Source of the DNA: Vanrija pseudolonga
Lineage: Eukaryota > Basidiomycota > Tremellomycetes > Trichosporonales > Trichosporonaceae
NCBI RefSeq assembly: GCF_020906515.1
Contig: NC_085854.1
Span: 2,418,001-2,482,000 of the forward strand
Direction of reading: 5' to 3'
Length of the DNA stretch: 64,000 nucleotides
Part shown: positions 1 to 11,335 of the stretch, in pieces
Layout of the letters: the number at the start of each line of letters is the position of its first letter
How positions within the stretch are numbered: the stretch's first letter is position 1
Made by a program: the position numbers and the translations under genes
Notes under the pieces: generated by a model
Databases searched by the model: none
The model's input: only the letters and a program-made list of their open reading frames with translations
What the model was told of the DNA's origin: nothing

Positions 1-275
1 TCAACGCTCCTAGTTCAAGATCTCGTCCTTCTCAAGACGCTGCCATTTGTCCAGCTTCGACCCCGACGATCCCGCCGCCGGTTCTTCTTACGAGGTGGGT
101 GGACGTGCGAGCGCGCCGCAGGGCGCGCGAGGACGGACGCGGTCGGCGGCGAGTTGCCGCGCCGCGCCGCACCCCATCGCATTGCTCAGCTAACCTACCC
201 TGCAGCAACACCCCGAGTTCATGCAGCATCGAGACTCTGCCGTCCCTAGGAATCCAGCCGCGCGTCTACTCATAG
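1..275 (+). CDS. Possible 3' end of an unidentified gene (partial)
   Basis: A convincing intron lies at about 105-203: a GTGGGT donor and a GCTAAC branch site followed by CCCTGCAG. Reading in the frame that starts at base 3 and splicing across it gives an open tail that ends at TAG 273-275, with last residues QPRVYS. A second frame also stays open across the junction but stops earlier, and the codon bias of neither is decisive. I do not recognise the protein. The splice signals support a plus-strand transcript entering from the left; the exact frame is a guess. Confidence 0.25.
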   Translation, partial: NAPSSRSRPSQDAAICPASTPTIPPPVLLTRWVDVRARRRAREDGRGRRRVAAPRRTPSHCSANLPCSNTPSSCSIETLPSLGIQPRVYS

Positions 276-353
276 TTCATCCCCGCTAGGTGCGTGTGCG
301 TGCGTGTGTCGGCGCTGACCCCGGCCGTAGATTACTCATTACTCTTGCCCAAC

Positions 354-1749
354 ATGACGACTGTCAACATCCGTCGCGATGTCGAAGACAAGTTCTACGT
401 GAGTGTCACAATGTTGGGGAGGGTGGGGCTGACGCGTACAGCGCTACAAGATGCCCCTGCTCCAGACCAAGATCGAGGGCCGCGGTAACGGCATCAAGAC
501 TGTCGTGCCCAACATGGAAGACGTGGCGAGGGCCTTGAACCGCCCCCCTGCTTGTGAGTTTTGCTCGGTCGGGCGAGGCGAGGGCGTGGGCGAGGTGTGC
601 GTGCGTGCGTGCGCGCGGGCGTGCTGCACGCGAGCGCCATGACCACTGTCGCATGGTCGCATGACGACGCGCATGATCACCACGTACCTCGCCGCCCTCT
701 TCCACCGCGGCCACCATAACCCCATGCTGACACCCGCAGATCCCACCAAGTTCTTTGGCACCGAGCTCGGCGCCCAAACCACAATGGCCAACGAGCGTTA
801 CATTGTCAACGGCGCGCACCAGCCCGACCGCCTCCGCGAGCTCCTCGACACGTTCATTGACAAGTTTGTTCTCTGCGCGTCGTGCAAGAACCCCGAGACG
901 GAGCTCGTCATCACCGGCCGCGGCAACAATGAGCACATTCACCGTGACTGCAAGGCCTGCGGTGCACACACCGACATTGACATGCGCCACAAGCTCACGA
1001 CGTTCATCCTCAAGAACCCTCCCAAGAAGAAGAAGGGCAAGAAGGGCATGACCGCCGAGGCCAACGTTGGCGGCCCTGTCGTGTTCGACGAGAAGGACAA
1101 TGGCAGCGGCGAGGACTCGCCCTCGGCCACCCCCGCCCCTGGCGACCAGGGCGTTCCCACCTCGGGCACCGACATTGACGCTGCGCTCGGCAGGGGCGGT
1201 GACCCCATCCTTGACAACCCCGACGCCATTGCCAACAAGGTTGCCAACCTCAACGTCGACGACGATGACGAGGACGAGGGCTCGCCGTACTACCAGCTCC
1301 GTGTCTGGCTCGAGGAGACCGAGGACCCGTCGGACGCCGACGTCATTGGCCAGATCAAGGAGCTCGAAATTGTTGGCAAGCACAAGGCGCTCGTTGAGAT
1401 TGGCCACAAGCTCTTGGGCGAGAAGGTTGACGCGGACATCCAGAAGCGCGCCCAGCTCCTCAAGGTGCTCGTGACCTCGGAGAAGCACCAGAAGTCGCTC
1501 CTCGGTGGCCTCGAGCGTCTCCTCGCTCTCTCGCCCGACTCGGACGCGCTCATCGCGTCCGGCGCGACTTCCAAGGCCCTCATGGCCCTGTACCAGGAGG
1601 ACATTCTCGAGGAGGAGGTTATCCGCCAGTGGGGCACGCACGTGAGCAAGAAGTATGTCAGCAAGGACCAGAGCAAGAAGGTGCGCAAGAGCGCCGACGC
1701 GTTCCTCAAGTGGCTCGACGAGGCGGATGACGAGAGTGACGAGGAGTAA
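354..1749 (+). CDS. TIF5: Translation initiation factor eIF5
   Basis: This is eIF5, the GTPase-activating protein for eIF2 in the scanning 43S complex. Exons are 354-398, 442-553 and 740-1749, giving 388 residues. The N-terminus [20 protein letters not shown] carries the family arginine finger (Arg16, equivalent to yeast Arg15). It is followed by the GRGNGIKT segment and the ELGAQT block. A C-x2-C...C-x2-C zinc ribbon (CASC and CKAC) follows. A lysine-rich linker ([10 protein letters not shown]) leads to an acidic region and a C-terminal W2/HEAT domain ending in aromatic-acidic boxes ([13 protein letters not shown]), which in this family bind eIF2-beta and eIF3. The second intron splits the conserved Tyr codon of the RPPAYPTKFFG segment and is 186 bp, long for this window. 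The start is fixed by the first intron and homology. Confidence 0.96.
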
Positions 1750-2484
1750 GCGAGCAGTTTTGCAGCGCCGCAAGGCGCTGCGAGCTGCATGCTGGACGTC
1801 CACCTCACTGAATGTCCGACCATCCAACCCCGGACCCCGACCCCCGCCCGACCCGATTCCGATTTCCGCATGGCCGAATGTAAAGACACAAGAAACCCAT
1901 AAACTCATATGATCGTACCAAGGCTCGGCTCTGTGACTGTATGCACCGTTCTGCTGTGACTGCTGTGAGGGGGGCGTGAAGGCCGCGGGAGCATCCGTCG
2001 GGATGCCGGAGGCGGGGGGGGCAGGGACGTGGGGGCGGCTTTGTAAGTGTTCGCAATGAGGGAAGGCGTTTGCAAGGTGTGTGTTGCAATGGCCGACGGC
2101 GAGGCAGCCAGGGATGGTTGCGGCGAGAGCACCGCAGTGCGTCAGCGCGCACGCCTTGTATTATCTCGCAGGTTGCGAGTCTGCAACCGGCACATTCGGT
2201 GCGAGATAGGGTCAGTGGCCGGTTGTGTGCTTGGCAAGTGGCGAAATCGCACGCCGATAGCACGAAATTGATTCGGGAGGGTGTGGCGGGCGGGCAGTGG
2301 GTCGGCTTGCCTGGATAGATCCGAGGGTACATCCCGCGAGTGTATGGTGCTGTCTTGCGTTATCGCTCGTTCGCTCGCTCATCGGCGCAGAGGGGAGCGG
2401 TGATGGCCGAGGTGTCGTAGAGGGGTATGTACATAAACGCGAGCTGTGCGCAGCCGACCACCCACAACAGCACGAGCAAGCACC
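1750..2484. other. Intergenic, TIF5 to dioxygenase
   Basis: This 735-bp stretch holds the TIF5 3' flank and the promoter of the next gene. I see no credible coding exon, tRNA or repeat. The open frames here lack splice-supported continuation and typical codon bias. Confidence 0.5.
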
Positions 2485-3860
2485 ATGTCGCCGCCCATCG
2501 CAGTCGACTCCCCGTCCCCGCTGGAGGACTACACCGACCTCGTCACTTCCATCAAAGCGGCCAACGACGCGCGCCCACAGGGCAAATACTACGCAGGCTT
2601 CGGCACGCCCCCACCGAACGCGCTCAAGCGGTACCTCGCCGCCGGGATCGACTTGACGGCCGGCTATCCTGCATACCCCGACATTCCCGAGGACGTTGCG
2701 GCCGCCACGGCGTTCGAGAACCAGGGGCGCGAGGGGAGCTCCTATGTCGACCCGGCGGGGAGGGCGGATAAGGACAAGAAGGCGTTGTTTGCGGCTGCGA
2801 AGGAGGTGAACAACCTCACCAAGCACATTGGGGTGAGTGGCCCCGGGCGGGAGACAGTCTAGCGACGCCGCGCGCACTCGCTGACGCTCGTGCGCGCAGA
2901 CGGAAATCGTCGGCCTCCAGCTCAAAGACCTCACCCCTACGCAACGCGACGAGCTCGCCCTCCTCGTGGCGGAGCGCGGCGTCGTCTTCCTGCGCGACCA
3001 GGACCTGAGCCCACAGCAGCAGGTCGAGCTCGGGCTGCACTTTGGCGACGGGCAGATCAAGACGGACAGCGTGCTGCCCCACGTGCCCGGGTTCGACCGG
3101 CTGGGCATCATCTGGGACTCTGCGCGGCCTGGCCAGCGCAGCTTCCGCCTGCCGTGGCCTGGGATCCCGGCGCACGGGTGGCATATTGACACGGCGGCCG
3201 ACCCGATCACCAACGGCTACACGCACCTGTTCCAGGACACGGTGCCGAGCGACTCTGGGGACACGCTGTGGAGCTCTGGCTACGCGGCGTACGACAAGCT
3301 CTCGCCTGCGCTGCGCAAGTTTGTCGACGGCCTGACTGGCATTTATCGGTCAACGGTGACCTTCAAGAATCCGGACAAGCCCGACGGCCCGCCCATCCCG
3401 ATTCTGGAGCGCGCGCCCGTTGTGCGCACGCACCCGGTCACCAAGTGGAAGACGCTGTTCGTCACCCGCCAGCTGGTCGGCCTCGAGGGCTTTGACAAGA
3501 AGGAGAGCGACCACCTGCTCAAGTATCTTGTGGACGTGGTCGAGAACACGGTCGACATCCAGGTGCGCTGGCACTGGACCAACAATGCGAGTGCCATCTG
3601 GGATAACCGTGTCGTCGCGCACACTGTCAGCGTGAGTACTGTAGAGGGGAGGGCGTGTGGCAACAGGCAACAGGCAACGTGCTAACAGGCCCCAGCGCGA
3701 CTTTGACGGAGAACGCCACGGCACACGCGTCCAGTCGTACTCTGACCGGCCCTTCTTCGACCCCGAGTCCAAGTCGCGCGGAGAGGCACTCGGCCTGCCG
3801 GGGTGGAACGTACCCGCGTTCGACACCGAGGCGCACCTGCGCGCCGGGTTCCAGTTCTAG
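2485..3860 (+). CDS. TauD/TfdA-family 2-oxoglutarate-dependent dioxygenase
   Basis: A non-haem Fe(II)/2-oxoglutarate oxygenase of the taurine/alkylsulfonate dioxygenase type (yeast JLP1-like). Such enzymes hydroxylate sulfonates to release sulfite for sulfur assimilation. Exons are 2485-2832, 2900-3631 and 3696-3860, giving 414 residues. Visible iron ligands are the H-x-D of GWHIDTAAD and the distal His in IWDNRVVAHT. A downstream arginine (ERHGTRVQS), expected to bind 2-oxoglutarate, sits in the last exon. The core has the usual FLRDQDLSPQQQ and LHFGDGQ segments. The N-terminal 115 residues hold a GKYYAGFGTPPPN segment typical of fungal members. The real substrate cannot be read from sequence. 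The neighbouring MFS gene is on the same strand 665 bp downstream, which may or may not be functional linkage. Confidence 0.88.
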
Positions 3861-4525
3861 GCTGGCTGGCTGGCTGCGCTTCAAGGCTTGTTCAGTTGTC
3901 ATGTATTGCGTCTTGTGGTACAGTCGAGCGGCATGAGTCGGCACGGCAGCAGCCTCGGAGGACGAATCCGTGTCTTGCGTGGTGCCCAAGTTACTCATAG
4001 CAACAGCTGACACCAAGCCTGCCTGCCTCGACGGGGTGGCGCACCTTGCCAAGCTCGGGACGCAGTCGTCCGCGAGTAAGTAACCTAGCACTTCCGGGGC
4101 CTCGGTATGTGTACCTCGCCTCCTGTCGGTGTCGGCGTCCCAGCTCACACGCTGGGCGATGATAGCGCGTTATTGACCGGTGTTGAGCGGACGACGTCCG
4201 CCCGCGAAATGCCGAGTCGGGCCAATGTGTGTGTTCCTGGTGCGTTTGTGGTTTCCCCACCGATTGTGCCGGATATGCTAGTCGTCTGGCTCCACATGGT
4301 CCACTTGTTCTCTTCCTCAGCTGTGTCTCTGACGGGCTCTTCGGCGCAGAGAGCGGGCAAGCCCCCACCTCACGGATATGCTGCTGCAGGCACGCGCGGG
4401 CCGGGCCGGGCGGATCGGTCACCTGCACGTCCGTCCAGTGCCCCACCCACTGCATCCCGCCACCGTCGTCGGCGTCATGATACAAAACACGCAGCGAGGG
4501 AGCCCCACGTCGCCCCCCACACACC
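3861..4525. other. Intergenic, dioxygenase to MFS transporter
   Basis: A 665-bp stretch with the dioxygenase 3' flank and the transporter promoter. Frames on both strands are short and without splice-supported structure. I see no gene in it. Confidence 0.5.
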
Positions 4526-6500
4526 ATGTCCACTGACCCCTACAACGACATCAAGCCAGACCCGCACGCGGCGGTACGCACCCACCGTGTTGACAATGTA
4601 ATCGACATCGAGAACCCGCTACAGCGCCTCCCAGCGGCACAGGTGGCAGCCGACGCGCGCGCGTTTGCCGAGGCTCACGACCTAGGCGACCACGCGGAAG
4701 ACTTTGTCAAGGGTGCGCTGGTCGCGCGCTCCCCCGACGAGCTGGACACCATCCCGGAGCTCAGCGACGCCGACCGCGCCGCGCTGGCCTTTGAGAAGGA
4801 CCACAAGTGGCGCTGTACGGGCCAGCTGTACTTCGCTGCCCTGATCTGCGCGCTCGGCGCCGCGACGGAGGGCTGGGACATTGTCGGGTCGAACGGCGCC
4901 AACTTGTCTTTTCCGGTCGAGTTTGGGATCGCGCGGCCCCGCCCTGAGCCAGGGGCGAGTCGCGACGAGTGGATTGTAGGGTTGATCAACTCGGCGCCGT
5001 ACCTCGCCGCGGCGATGGTGTAAGTGGCTGCGGTGGGGATTGCATTGCCCCGTGCTAATATGTGCCCAGTGGCGTGTGGGTGTCCGACCCCCTGAACAAC
5101 TGGCTCGGCCGGCGCGGGCTCATCTTCGTCACGGGCCTCGGGCTCATCGCGACGCCGCTCGGCATGGCCTTCACGCGTTCCTGGCAGCAGCTCCTCGCGG
5201 TGCGCCTTCTCATGGGCATTCCGTACGGCGCGAAAGCCGCCACCGTCAGCGTTTATGCCGCCGAGATCTCGCCCACGGCGATCCGCGGCGCGATTACCAT
5301 CGGGTGGCAGCTGTGGGTCACGTTCGGGATCTTCATCGGCATGGCGGCGAACGTCATCGTCAAGGACGTGCCGCGCATCGCGTGGCGGCTACAGCTCGGG
5401 AGCGCGTTCATCCCCTCTGTCCCGCTCGTCTTTTTGGTGTGGCTCGCGCCCGAGAGCCCGCGCTGGCTGATGAAGAAGAACCGGTACCCCGCCGCATTTG
5501 CAGCCTTCTACCGCCTGCGCAAGACGCCGCTCGCCGCCGCGAGGGACATGTACTACTCGCACGTGCTGTACGAGGAGGAGGTCGCGCTCGCAAAGGGCAC
5601 GACGTACTGGTCCCGCCTGACCGACCTCTTCACCGTCCCGCGTATCCGCCGCGCGAGCCTCGGCGCGTTCACGACCATGATCGGGCAGCAGCTGTGCGGG
5701 ATCAACGTGATCAGCTTCTACTCGTCGACCGTGTTCCGCGAGGGAGGGTACACCAACGACCAGGCGCTGTATGCGAGCCTGGGGTTCGGCGCGCTCAACT
5801 TTGCGTTCTGCATCCCTGCGCTGTTCCTGGTCGACACGTTCGGCCGCCGCAGCTTGCTTTTGTCGACGTTCCCGTTCATGACGCTCTTCCTCCTGCTTAC
5901 CGGCCTCGCGTTCCTCCTGCCCGACTCGCAGGCTTCGACGCGCACGTCGCTCGTCGCGGCCTTCATCTACATCTACACCGTGTTCTACTCGGTCGGCGAG
6001 GGACCCATCGCGTTCTTGTACCCTGCCGAGGTGTTCCCCGTGAGTTGAGCGCCAAGGGTATGACGGCTCGCTGACGCCCGCCTGCAGACTGTCCACCGCG
6101 AACAAGGCATGGCGTGGGGCGTGTGGGCGAACAACTTCTTCGCGTCCCTCCTAGGCCTCACCTTCCCCTCGCTCCTGCGCGGCCTGACGCCTGTCGGCGC
6201 GTTCTGCCTCTACGCAGGCCTGAACACGCTCGCGCTCAGCTGGGTGTGGTGCTTTGTGCCCGAGACCAAGGGTCTCACGCTGGAAGAGATCGACCGTGAG
6301 TGCGCCGTCGGAGCCAGAGCTGACGCGCCGCAGAGGTCTTCTCGGTCCCGACGCGCCACTTCATCCACTACGAGACGACGCAGTGGCTTCCCTGGTGGTT
6401 CCGCCGCTACGTCCTCTTCGACCGCAAGGCGCACCTCGTGCCCCTGCTCGACTGGGAGACGGACCGGCAGGCCAAGGCTGCGCGCCGGGTGGCAGCTTAG
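4526..6500 (+). CDS. MFS sugar-porter family transporter
   Basis: A plasma-membrane facilitator of the sugar porter branch. Exons are 4526-5019, 5070-6039, 6088-6295 and 6334-6500, giving 612 residues. Family signatures are present: LGRRGLIF after TM2, PESPRWL at the end of TM6, GRRSLL in the second half and PETKGLTLEEID after TM12. GQQLCGINVISFYSS is the sugar-porter TM7 block. A long cytoplasmic N-terminus of about 110 residues precedes TM1 (CTGQLYFAALICALGAATEG), as in fungal alpha-glucoside and general hexose-type carriers. Introns are 38-50 bp. Substrate is not predictable from these motifs. It follows the dioxygenase on the same strand, so uptake of a related compound is possible but unproven. 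Confidence 0.92.
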
Positions 6501-6726
6501 GTGGAGGGCGGAGTTGGAGGGGAGTAGAAGTGGCTCGATGTCTCTATGCAGCGAATGTCGTGATCGTGGGTGTTAGTGGGCGAGCAACACCTAGAACGCC
6601 AGGTGTGCCGTCCAAGACTGAGTGTCCAGTCATCCGAGGAAGGCGTCTCACATCAGCCCGCCAGTCGCAACCATTTATCCCACCAAAATCCCCCCGCATC
6701 ATTTCTCTTCCCCACCATTACTCAAA

Positions 6727-8354
6727 ATGCGCAAGCCATCACCGCACGACCGCGGCCGTAGTGCCAGCACCCCCATCGACCTGAGCGACAACAATGACGA
6801 CGAGGACCCCATCGTCGACCTAACTGGAGACGAGGTGGGCGCAGCACAAGGGCGGCGCTAACAGCAGGCGTCCGGCGAGGAAAGCGATAGTAGCGGCGCG
6901 GAGACGGTGCACCGTCGTCGGGGGAAGGCCTCGCGCCGCCGCCACCGTAGTGGAAGCGAGGAGCGCGCCGAGGTCGTCAAGTCTCGTCACCGGCTCCACC
7001 GCCGCCGCTTGGATGAACCCGCAGAGGTGGTCAAGAGCCGTAAGCGCCGTAGCGAGCCGTCTTCTTCCGAGAGCGAGAGCGACAGTGATGGCGGCGAGGA
7101 AGGAGGCGAGGTGAGTGGTGGCGTTGAGTCTCGCTCACCGCGCCAGTACTACTTCCCCGAACCGCGCAACATACGCTACGGGAGCGAGAGCGGCAGCGGG
7201 TCTGACAGTGTGGGTGCTGACATCACATGCGTGTACCCAATTGACGCGCCAGTCCGACTCGGTCAACTCCGACACCAATAACCGCCGCCCCCAGTCCCGC
7301 CACCGGCACCGTCACCGCGCGCGAACCTCGGAAAGCGAATCCGGCACCCCACCCGACAGCGATGACTCCGAGTCGGACGACGAGTGGGGGCACGATCATG
7401 ACCACAACGATGACCCCGGGCACGAACTCCCCCACAGCTGTCCCAACCCGGAGCAGTATGCAGAGGTCTACGCACGGCTCCGCCGCCCCGCCGTCGCCGC
7501 GCGCTTGGCGGGGTGGATGCGCAACCACCCGCACGGCGGCGCCATCAATATGGACGAGGTTGCGCATCTCGTCTTCCCCCATCCCTGGATCAGGCGGTTC
7601 ATCGGCAGCCGCATGCCGAGGAACATCAGCGGCGTGTACCTCCCTCTGCTGCCGCGCCTGCTCGCCGTCGCCGTGTCCCTGTTCAGGCCCGTCCGCCACC
7701 ACACCACGCGATCCAAGGCATACCGACTGCGCAAGGCGATCGAAATGCTCGCCGACGACCTCCCGCACCACAACCCACCGTGTAACCTGTGCAAGAATAT
7801 GAACATACCCTGTGTCGACCTTGGCGTCTGGGAGCCACGCTGCTGGCTCTGCAAGCTACACGCTAAGCTAGAGAAGACGTGCAGCGTCATCCGCGCGTAC
7901 CGTGGTAACCGCCGCCGTGTCGACGCCGCGGACGAGCTCGAGGCCGAGGTGCGCCAGCACATGGTGGTCGAGGAGGAAGGCCGGCGCCGGCGCACGGCGG
8001 CGAACGCGCTGGTGGAAGAGCTCGGTTCGCTGCTTGACAACCCTCACGATGATGAGGAGAAGCGCGACGTGTTGGCCCGGTTGAGCCAGCATGCGTTGGT
8101 CGAAGAAACCGTGCAGGAGCGCCGGTGGGAGGCGGACCAGCTGCTACGCAGGGTGAGGCGGTTCCTGCGCGCCCAGTCGAAGAGTATGTGCTGTGCCGGT
8201 GGGTGTGGGTAGCTGACGGGTAGTGAATGGTAACGGACCCGGCCAGAACAGAAACAGGTTCAAGAGACAGCGAATCGTGACGAGCGACGAGGAGGAGGAC
8301 AGCGAGGTCATGCTGGACGGTGACGAGAGCGAGGGTGACGACGACGACGAGTGA
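6727..8354 (+). CDS. Array paralogue A: SIM-like, Zn-cluster protein
   Basis: First member of the tandem family. Exons are 6727-6834, 6865-7110, 7147-7209, 7253-8183 and 8224-8354, giving 492 residues. The first exon encodes two SUMO-interaction-like cores, PIDLSDNNDDED and PIVDLTGDE, and ends in GAC GAG before the intron, as in its relatives. A basic/serine-rich linker with RRR clusters follows. The family core is GWMRNHPHGGAINMDEV then LVFPHPWIRRF. The internal cysteine cluster at residues 316-349 reads C-x2-C-x6-C-x9-C-x2-C-x9-C. Two helical repeats of the family type follow (RQHMVVEEEGRRRRTAA and SQHALVEETVQERRWEA). The tail FKRQRIVTSDEEEDSE is basic then strongly acidic. No catalytic motif is visible. 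A nuclear, DNA- or chromatin-associated role is inference from the cluster and basic/acidic segments. Confidence 0.8.
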
Positions 8355-8461
8355 TGGGCTGAGGTCAAGCAACAAGAACAACGCACCAACAGTGTGAATA
8401 GATCAATAGAACGGTCGAGCTGGTCGTCTGCTCGCCATTGTGTAAGCTGCAAGTGCCATGA

Positions 8462-8650
8462 ATGCCATACAGCAATGCCGCCGAGGTGGCCATTGCCGCA
8501 GTGATGTCCGCCCTCGTCCTCACCGAGCTCACCGTTTACGGCTGCCTAAGACTCAGCCAGCACAAAGTCCGCCAAACACCGGCGCGCGCTCCAGTCAGTC
8601 AGGATGCGCAGACGACAGAGGCAGAGGTCGAGGCATACGAGCAGGAGTAA
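8462..8650 (+). CDS. Possible small membrane protein, 62 aa
   Basis: An intronless frame between paralogues A and B whose codons mostly end in C or G like the real genes here. It would encode a short protein with one hydrophobic segment (AIAAVMSALVLTELTVYG) and a polar, acidic tail. Its TAA stop lies inside the shared upstream element of paralogue B, so it may equally be chance openness in a promoter region. I recognise no family. Confidence 0.3.
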   Translation: MPYSNAAEVAIAAVMSALVLTELTVYGCLRLSQHKVRQTPARAPVSQDAQTTEAEVEAYEQE

Positions 8651-8663
8651 AGGCGTAAGGCGG
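8644..8663 (+). promoter_or_regulatory. Shared upstream element of array gene B
   Basis: The sequence GGAGTAAAGGCGTAAGGCGG lies 119 bp before the ATG of B. It resembles the [20 protein letters not shown] element found at similar distances before D, E, F and G. Function is inferred from conservation of position only. Confidence 0.5.
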
Positions 8664-8781
8664 GTTGACGGCGGTGTGTGTGTGTGCGGCGCACTTATCA
8701 TCCTTCTTCTGCCCTCAACTCGACTCTCATCCTTTCTTTGCCCACTATCATACCCAATACTTTCACCTACCCATACATACA

Positions 8782-10869
8782 ATGAGCAGTCGAAGGAACC
8801 AGCCCACAGGCAGCAGGAGCGAGAGCCCGATCGATCCGACTGAGGAGGTGGGTGGATGTGGCAGGGTTATTGGCTGACAGTTTCAGGTTTCTGCGCCGCG
8901 CGACTTCGACGCGGAGGCGTACTGGCCACGAGACGACGAGAGCGATGACGACAGCAACCATCACGGAGACGAGGGCATGGACGGCTACGGTGACGAGGAC
9001 GAACAGGAGGCAGCCGCCAACGACGAAGTCGACGAAGAGCACAGGCCCAGTGGCACGTACTTGAGCTTGTCGCCCACCGAGCTCGCCACCGACGACGAAG
9101 GTGCCAACGCCGACGTCCACCCCGAAGAGTCGGACGAGTCAGACCCCGACTCCGACGACGAGTCCGAGTCTGATTCGTGGAGCCGGAGCAGCTCCAACGT
9201 GGGTGGAGATTACCTGGCCATGCTCACACCCCAGCACCGCGCAGCCGCTCGCCCGTCAACGTCCCGGACCAACCCCAAGCACACGCCAAGGGCCCACCGA
9301 GACTCCGACGACGAACCGGACAGCGGTGCTGACGCCGCGGTCGACACGTACGACAACGGTGTATCGTCACACGCTGCGACCTCCACCGCTGGACGGAAGC
9401 GCAAGCGTGACGCACCCTCCAGTGAGGACGAGTCGGAGCACCAGGCCAGCCACGAAGACAACTTCGCCTCCTGGCCGAAAGGCCGAGAGAGGGAAGAGAT
9501 CCACGCCGACCTGAACGACGCCCAAGCCACCCTCGAGTGGTGGGACTCCCTCGCCGAGCACCCGGGCGACCTGGACCCGCGTGGGATCAAGCTCCTCGTT
9601 CTCCCCCACCCGCTCCTTCGGGGCCTGTTGGAGAGCGACTGGCCCGTCGGACCGATCGACGAGGCGTACCGCGAGCAGGTGGGACACATCCGCGACGCAG
9701 CAATTTGGCTGTTCAAGAAGCTCCAGTTCAGCACCTTCCGCGGCAAGGTCATCTACCTGCGCCGCGCACTGCGCCTCATCACCACCCCTCCGGCGCCCCA
9801 CATGCCCCGGTGCGCTCCGTGTGCGCGGCAGAACCAGTCGTGTGTCGAGGGGGTGGAGGGACGCTGCCAGTACTGCAACCTCTTCCCCACCAAGATTTGC
9901 GACCCCGCGAAGGCGCAGCGCGAGAGGAAGCGGAAGAGGGAGGAGTACGAGCGACGCAAGGCGGTCGACGTCCGGGGTGGCAAAGACAAGGGCAAGCAGA
10001 CCTCCGACGGGAGCCGCGGGAAAGACAAGGCTCCGAAGAGTACACCACTCCGCCGCTCTCGCCGTCCCTCCAGGAGGCAGGAGACCGAATACAATACCCC
10101 CACGGGGGACGCTGGGGACGATGAGTTCGAACCCCTCGAGTCCTCGCGACCTGGCCCGGGACCTGGCGTCAACCGCAACGACACCGCAGGTCGGAGCAGG
10201 ACGACGGCGCGCTCCTCTCCGCCTCCTGGGACTGCTGTTGGCACCCCGGGGCCGAGTACCCAACGTGGCGGCTCATCAGCAGACTCAGACACCCCGGCAC
10301 CCACGTCAAGCACCCCAACTCCAGGCCGCCAGCCCCTCACCCTCCCGCGCGTCCTCGAGCTCCTGCGCGCTCACGTCGACGAGGACGGCGACACCCGGCG
10401 CCAGTTCCAGGGCGGGGTCATTCTCGACGAGCTTGAGAGTGACCTCGAGGTCATCAGCTCGTCAGTGGATGTGTCGCATCTCTCCCGGCACCTCTTGGGC
10501 AACGAAAAGGACGCGGCGCGCAAAAACTGGGCCGAGTTCCTCCTCAAGCGCCTCGAGGTGGCCGTGTCACGGCGCGTGTTCGGCCTGGGTGCCTCTACAG
10601 GTGAGCGGGAGGAAGGTCTTGCCTGCGCTGACTGGGCAGGTGATGAGATAAATGCTTCGGCGTCAGGCTCGGCATCACCACTGGTAGACCGTCCCGATGC
10701 GTCGCGCTCCTCCGGGGCGCCGGAGGGCACGGACAGGAAGGGCAAGAGGCGCCAGGTCGACGACGGGTCATCAACTGCAGCAGGTACGCAGGTCAGTGGG
10801 GAGGCCTCGCCGGCGGGGAAGAAGGAGAGCAGCTGGGGATTCTTTGGCATGGGACTGTTTAGGAAGTGA
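8782..10869 (+). CDS. Array paralogue B: Zn-cluster acidic protein
   Basis: Second array member, 669 residues, exons 8782-8847, 8887-10600 and 10640-10869. The first exon ends with a degenerate form of the N-terminal motif (SPIDPTEE). A long Asp/Glu/Ser-rich region follows, then the family core: FASWPKGREREEI, LVLPHPLLRGLLESDWPVGPID and IRDAAIWLFKKLQF. The cysteine cluster at residues 331-360 is C-x2-C-x6-C-x7-C-x2-C-x7-C, within classical Zn2Cys6 spacing. A Lys/Arg-rich segment follows it. The C-terminal half holds paired helical repeats (RAHVDEDGDTRRQF and LGNEKDAARKNWAEFLLKRLE) and the TDRKGKRRQVDD basic motif shared with C, D and E. The last intron (39 bp) is a multiple of three with no stop, so retention would add 13 residues in frame. 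Function unknown. Confidence 0.82.
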
Positions 10870-11335
10870 TTGTGTGGTGTGTGCATGGACAATATACGCT
10901 TGTGGCGGTGATGTGGCGCAGGTTGCGGCCGGAAAAATGGATGTGCCACAAGGTGTGCCACACAAAACAAATCAGGAAAAATACGTGCTCCGCATCACAG
11001 ATCACAGGCGAGCACCAAAAGGTTGCCAACCTCCCAGGTTCGACTCTGCTACTGATTCGAACCCAGTACCCCGGGTTTTGTGCTGTAGCCGCTCTGCGTC
11101 GGAACGTCTTACGGGTTCGACCACAGCGCCCGAGGATGTCGAGCATTGTGTCTACTACCTTTCAGCCCGCCCCGTGTCCTTGCCCGACATCAGCCCAAGT
11201 ACAACCAATACCAGTTGCTCGCACAACTAGCGTTATCGTCACAGCTGCGTCCAACGGCAGTCCGCGCGACACACACAAGCGCTCTGTAATCCAACAACAC
11301 ACGTCTCCTCTTCTCTCCATACCACCATACTCAAA
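10870..11335. other. Intergenic, B to C
   Basis: A 466-bp stretch. A weak relative of the shared upstream element (GGAAAAATGGATGTGCC, 10931-10947) lies here, 389 bp before the ATG of C and so further away than in the other genes. Three RNA polymerase III B-box-like strings (11040-11120) do not fold into tRNA T arms. The ATG context of C (TACTCAAAATGCG) closely matches that of A. Confidence 0.45.

Noticed and set aside
406-1908. 500-residue open frame on minus opposite TIF5
   Set aside because: It is the antisense shadow of a GC-rich gene. Its composition (Leu/Val/Glu/Ala/Gly runs) mirrors the sense codon bias, and TIF5 is certain.
11034-11125. Three B-box-like strings suggesting tRNA genes
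   Set aside because: The T-arm stems around them do not pair and no acceptor stem or A box fits.
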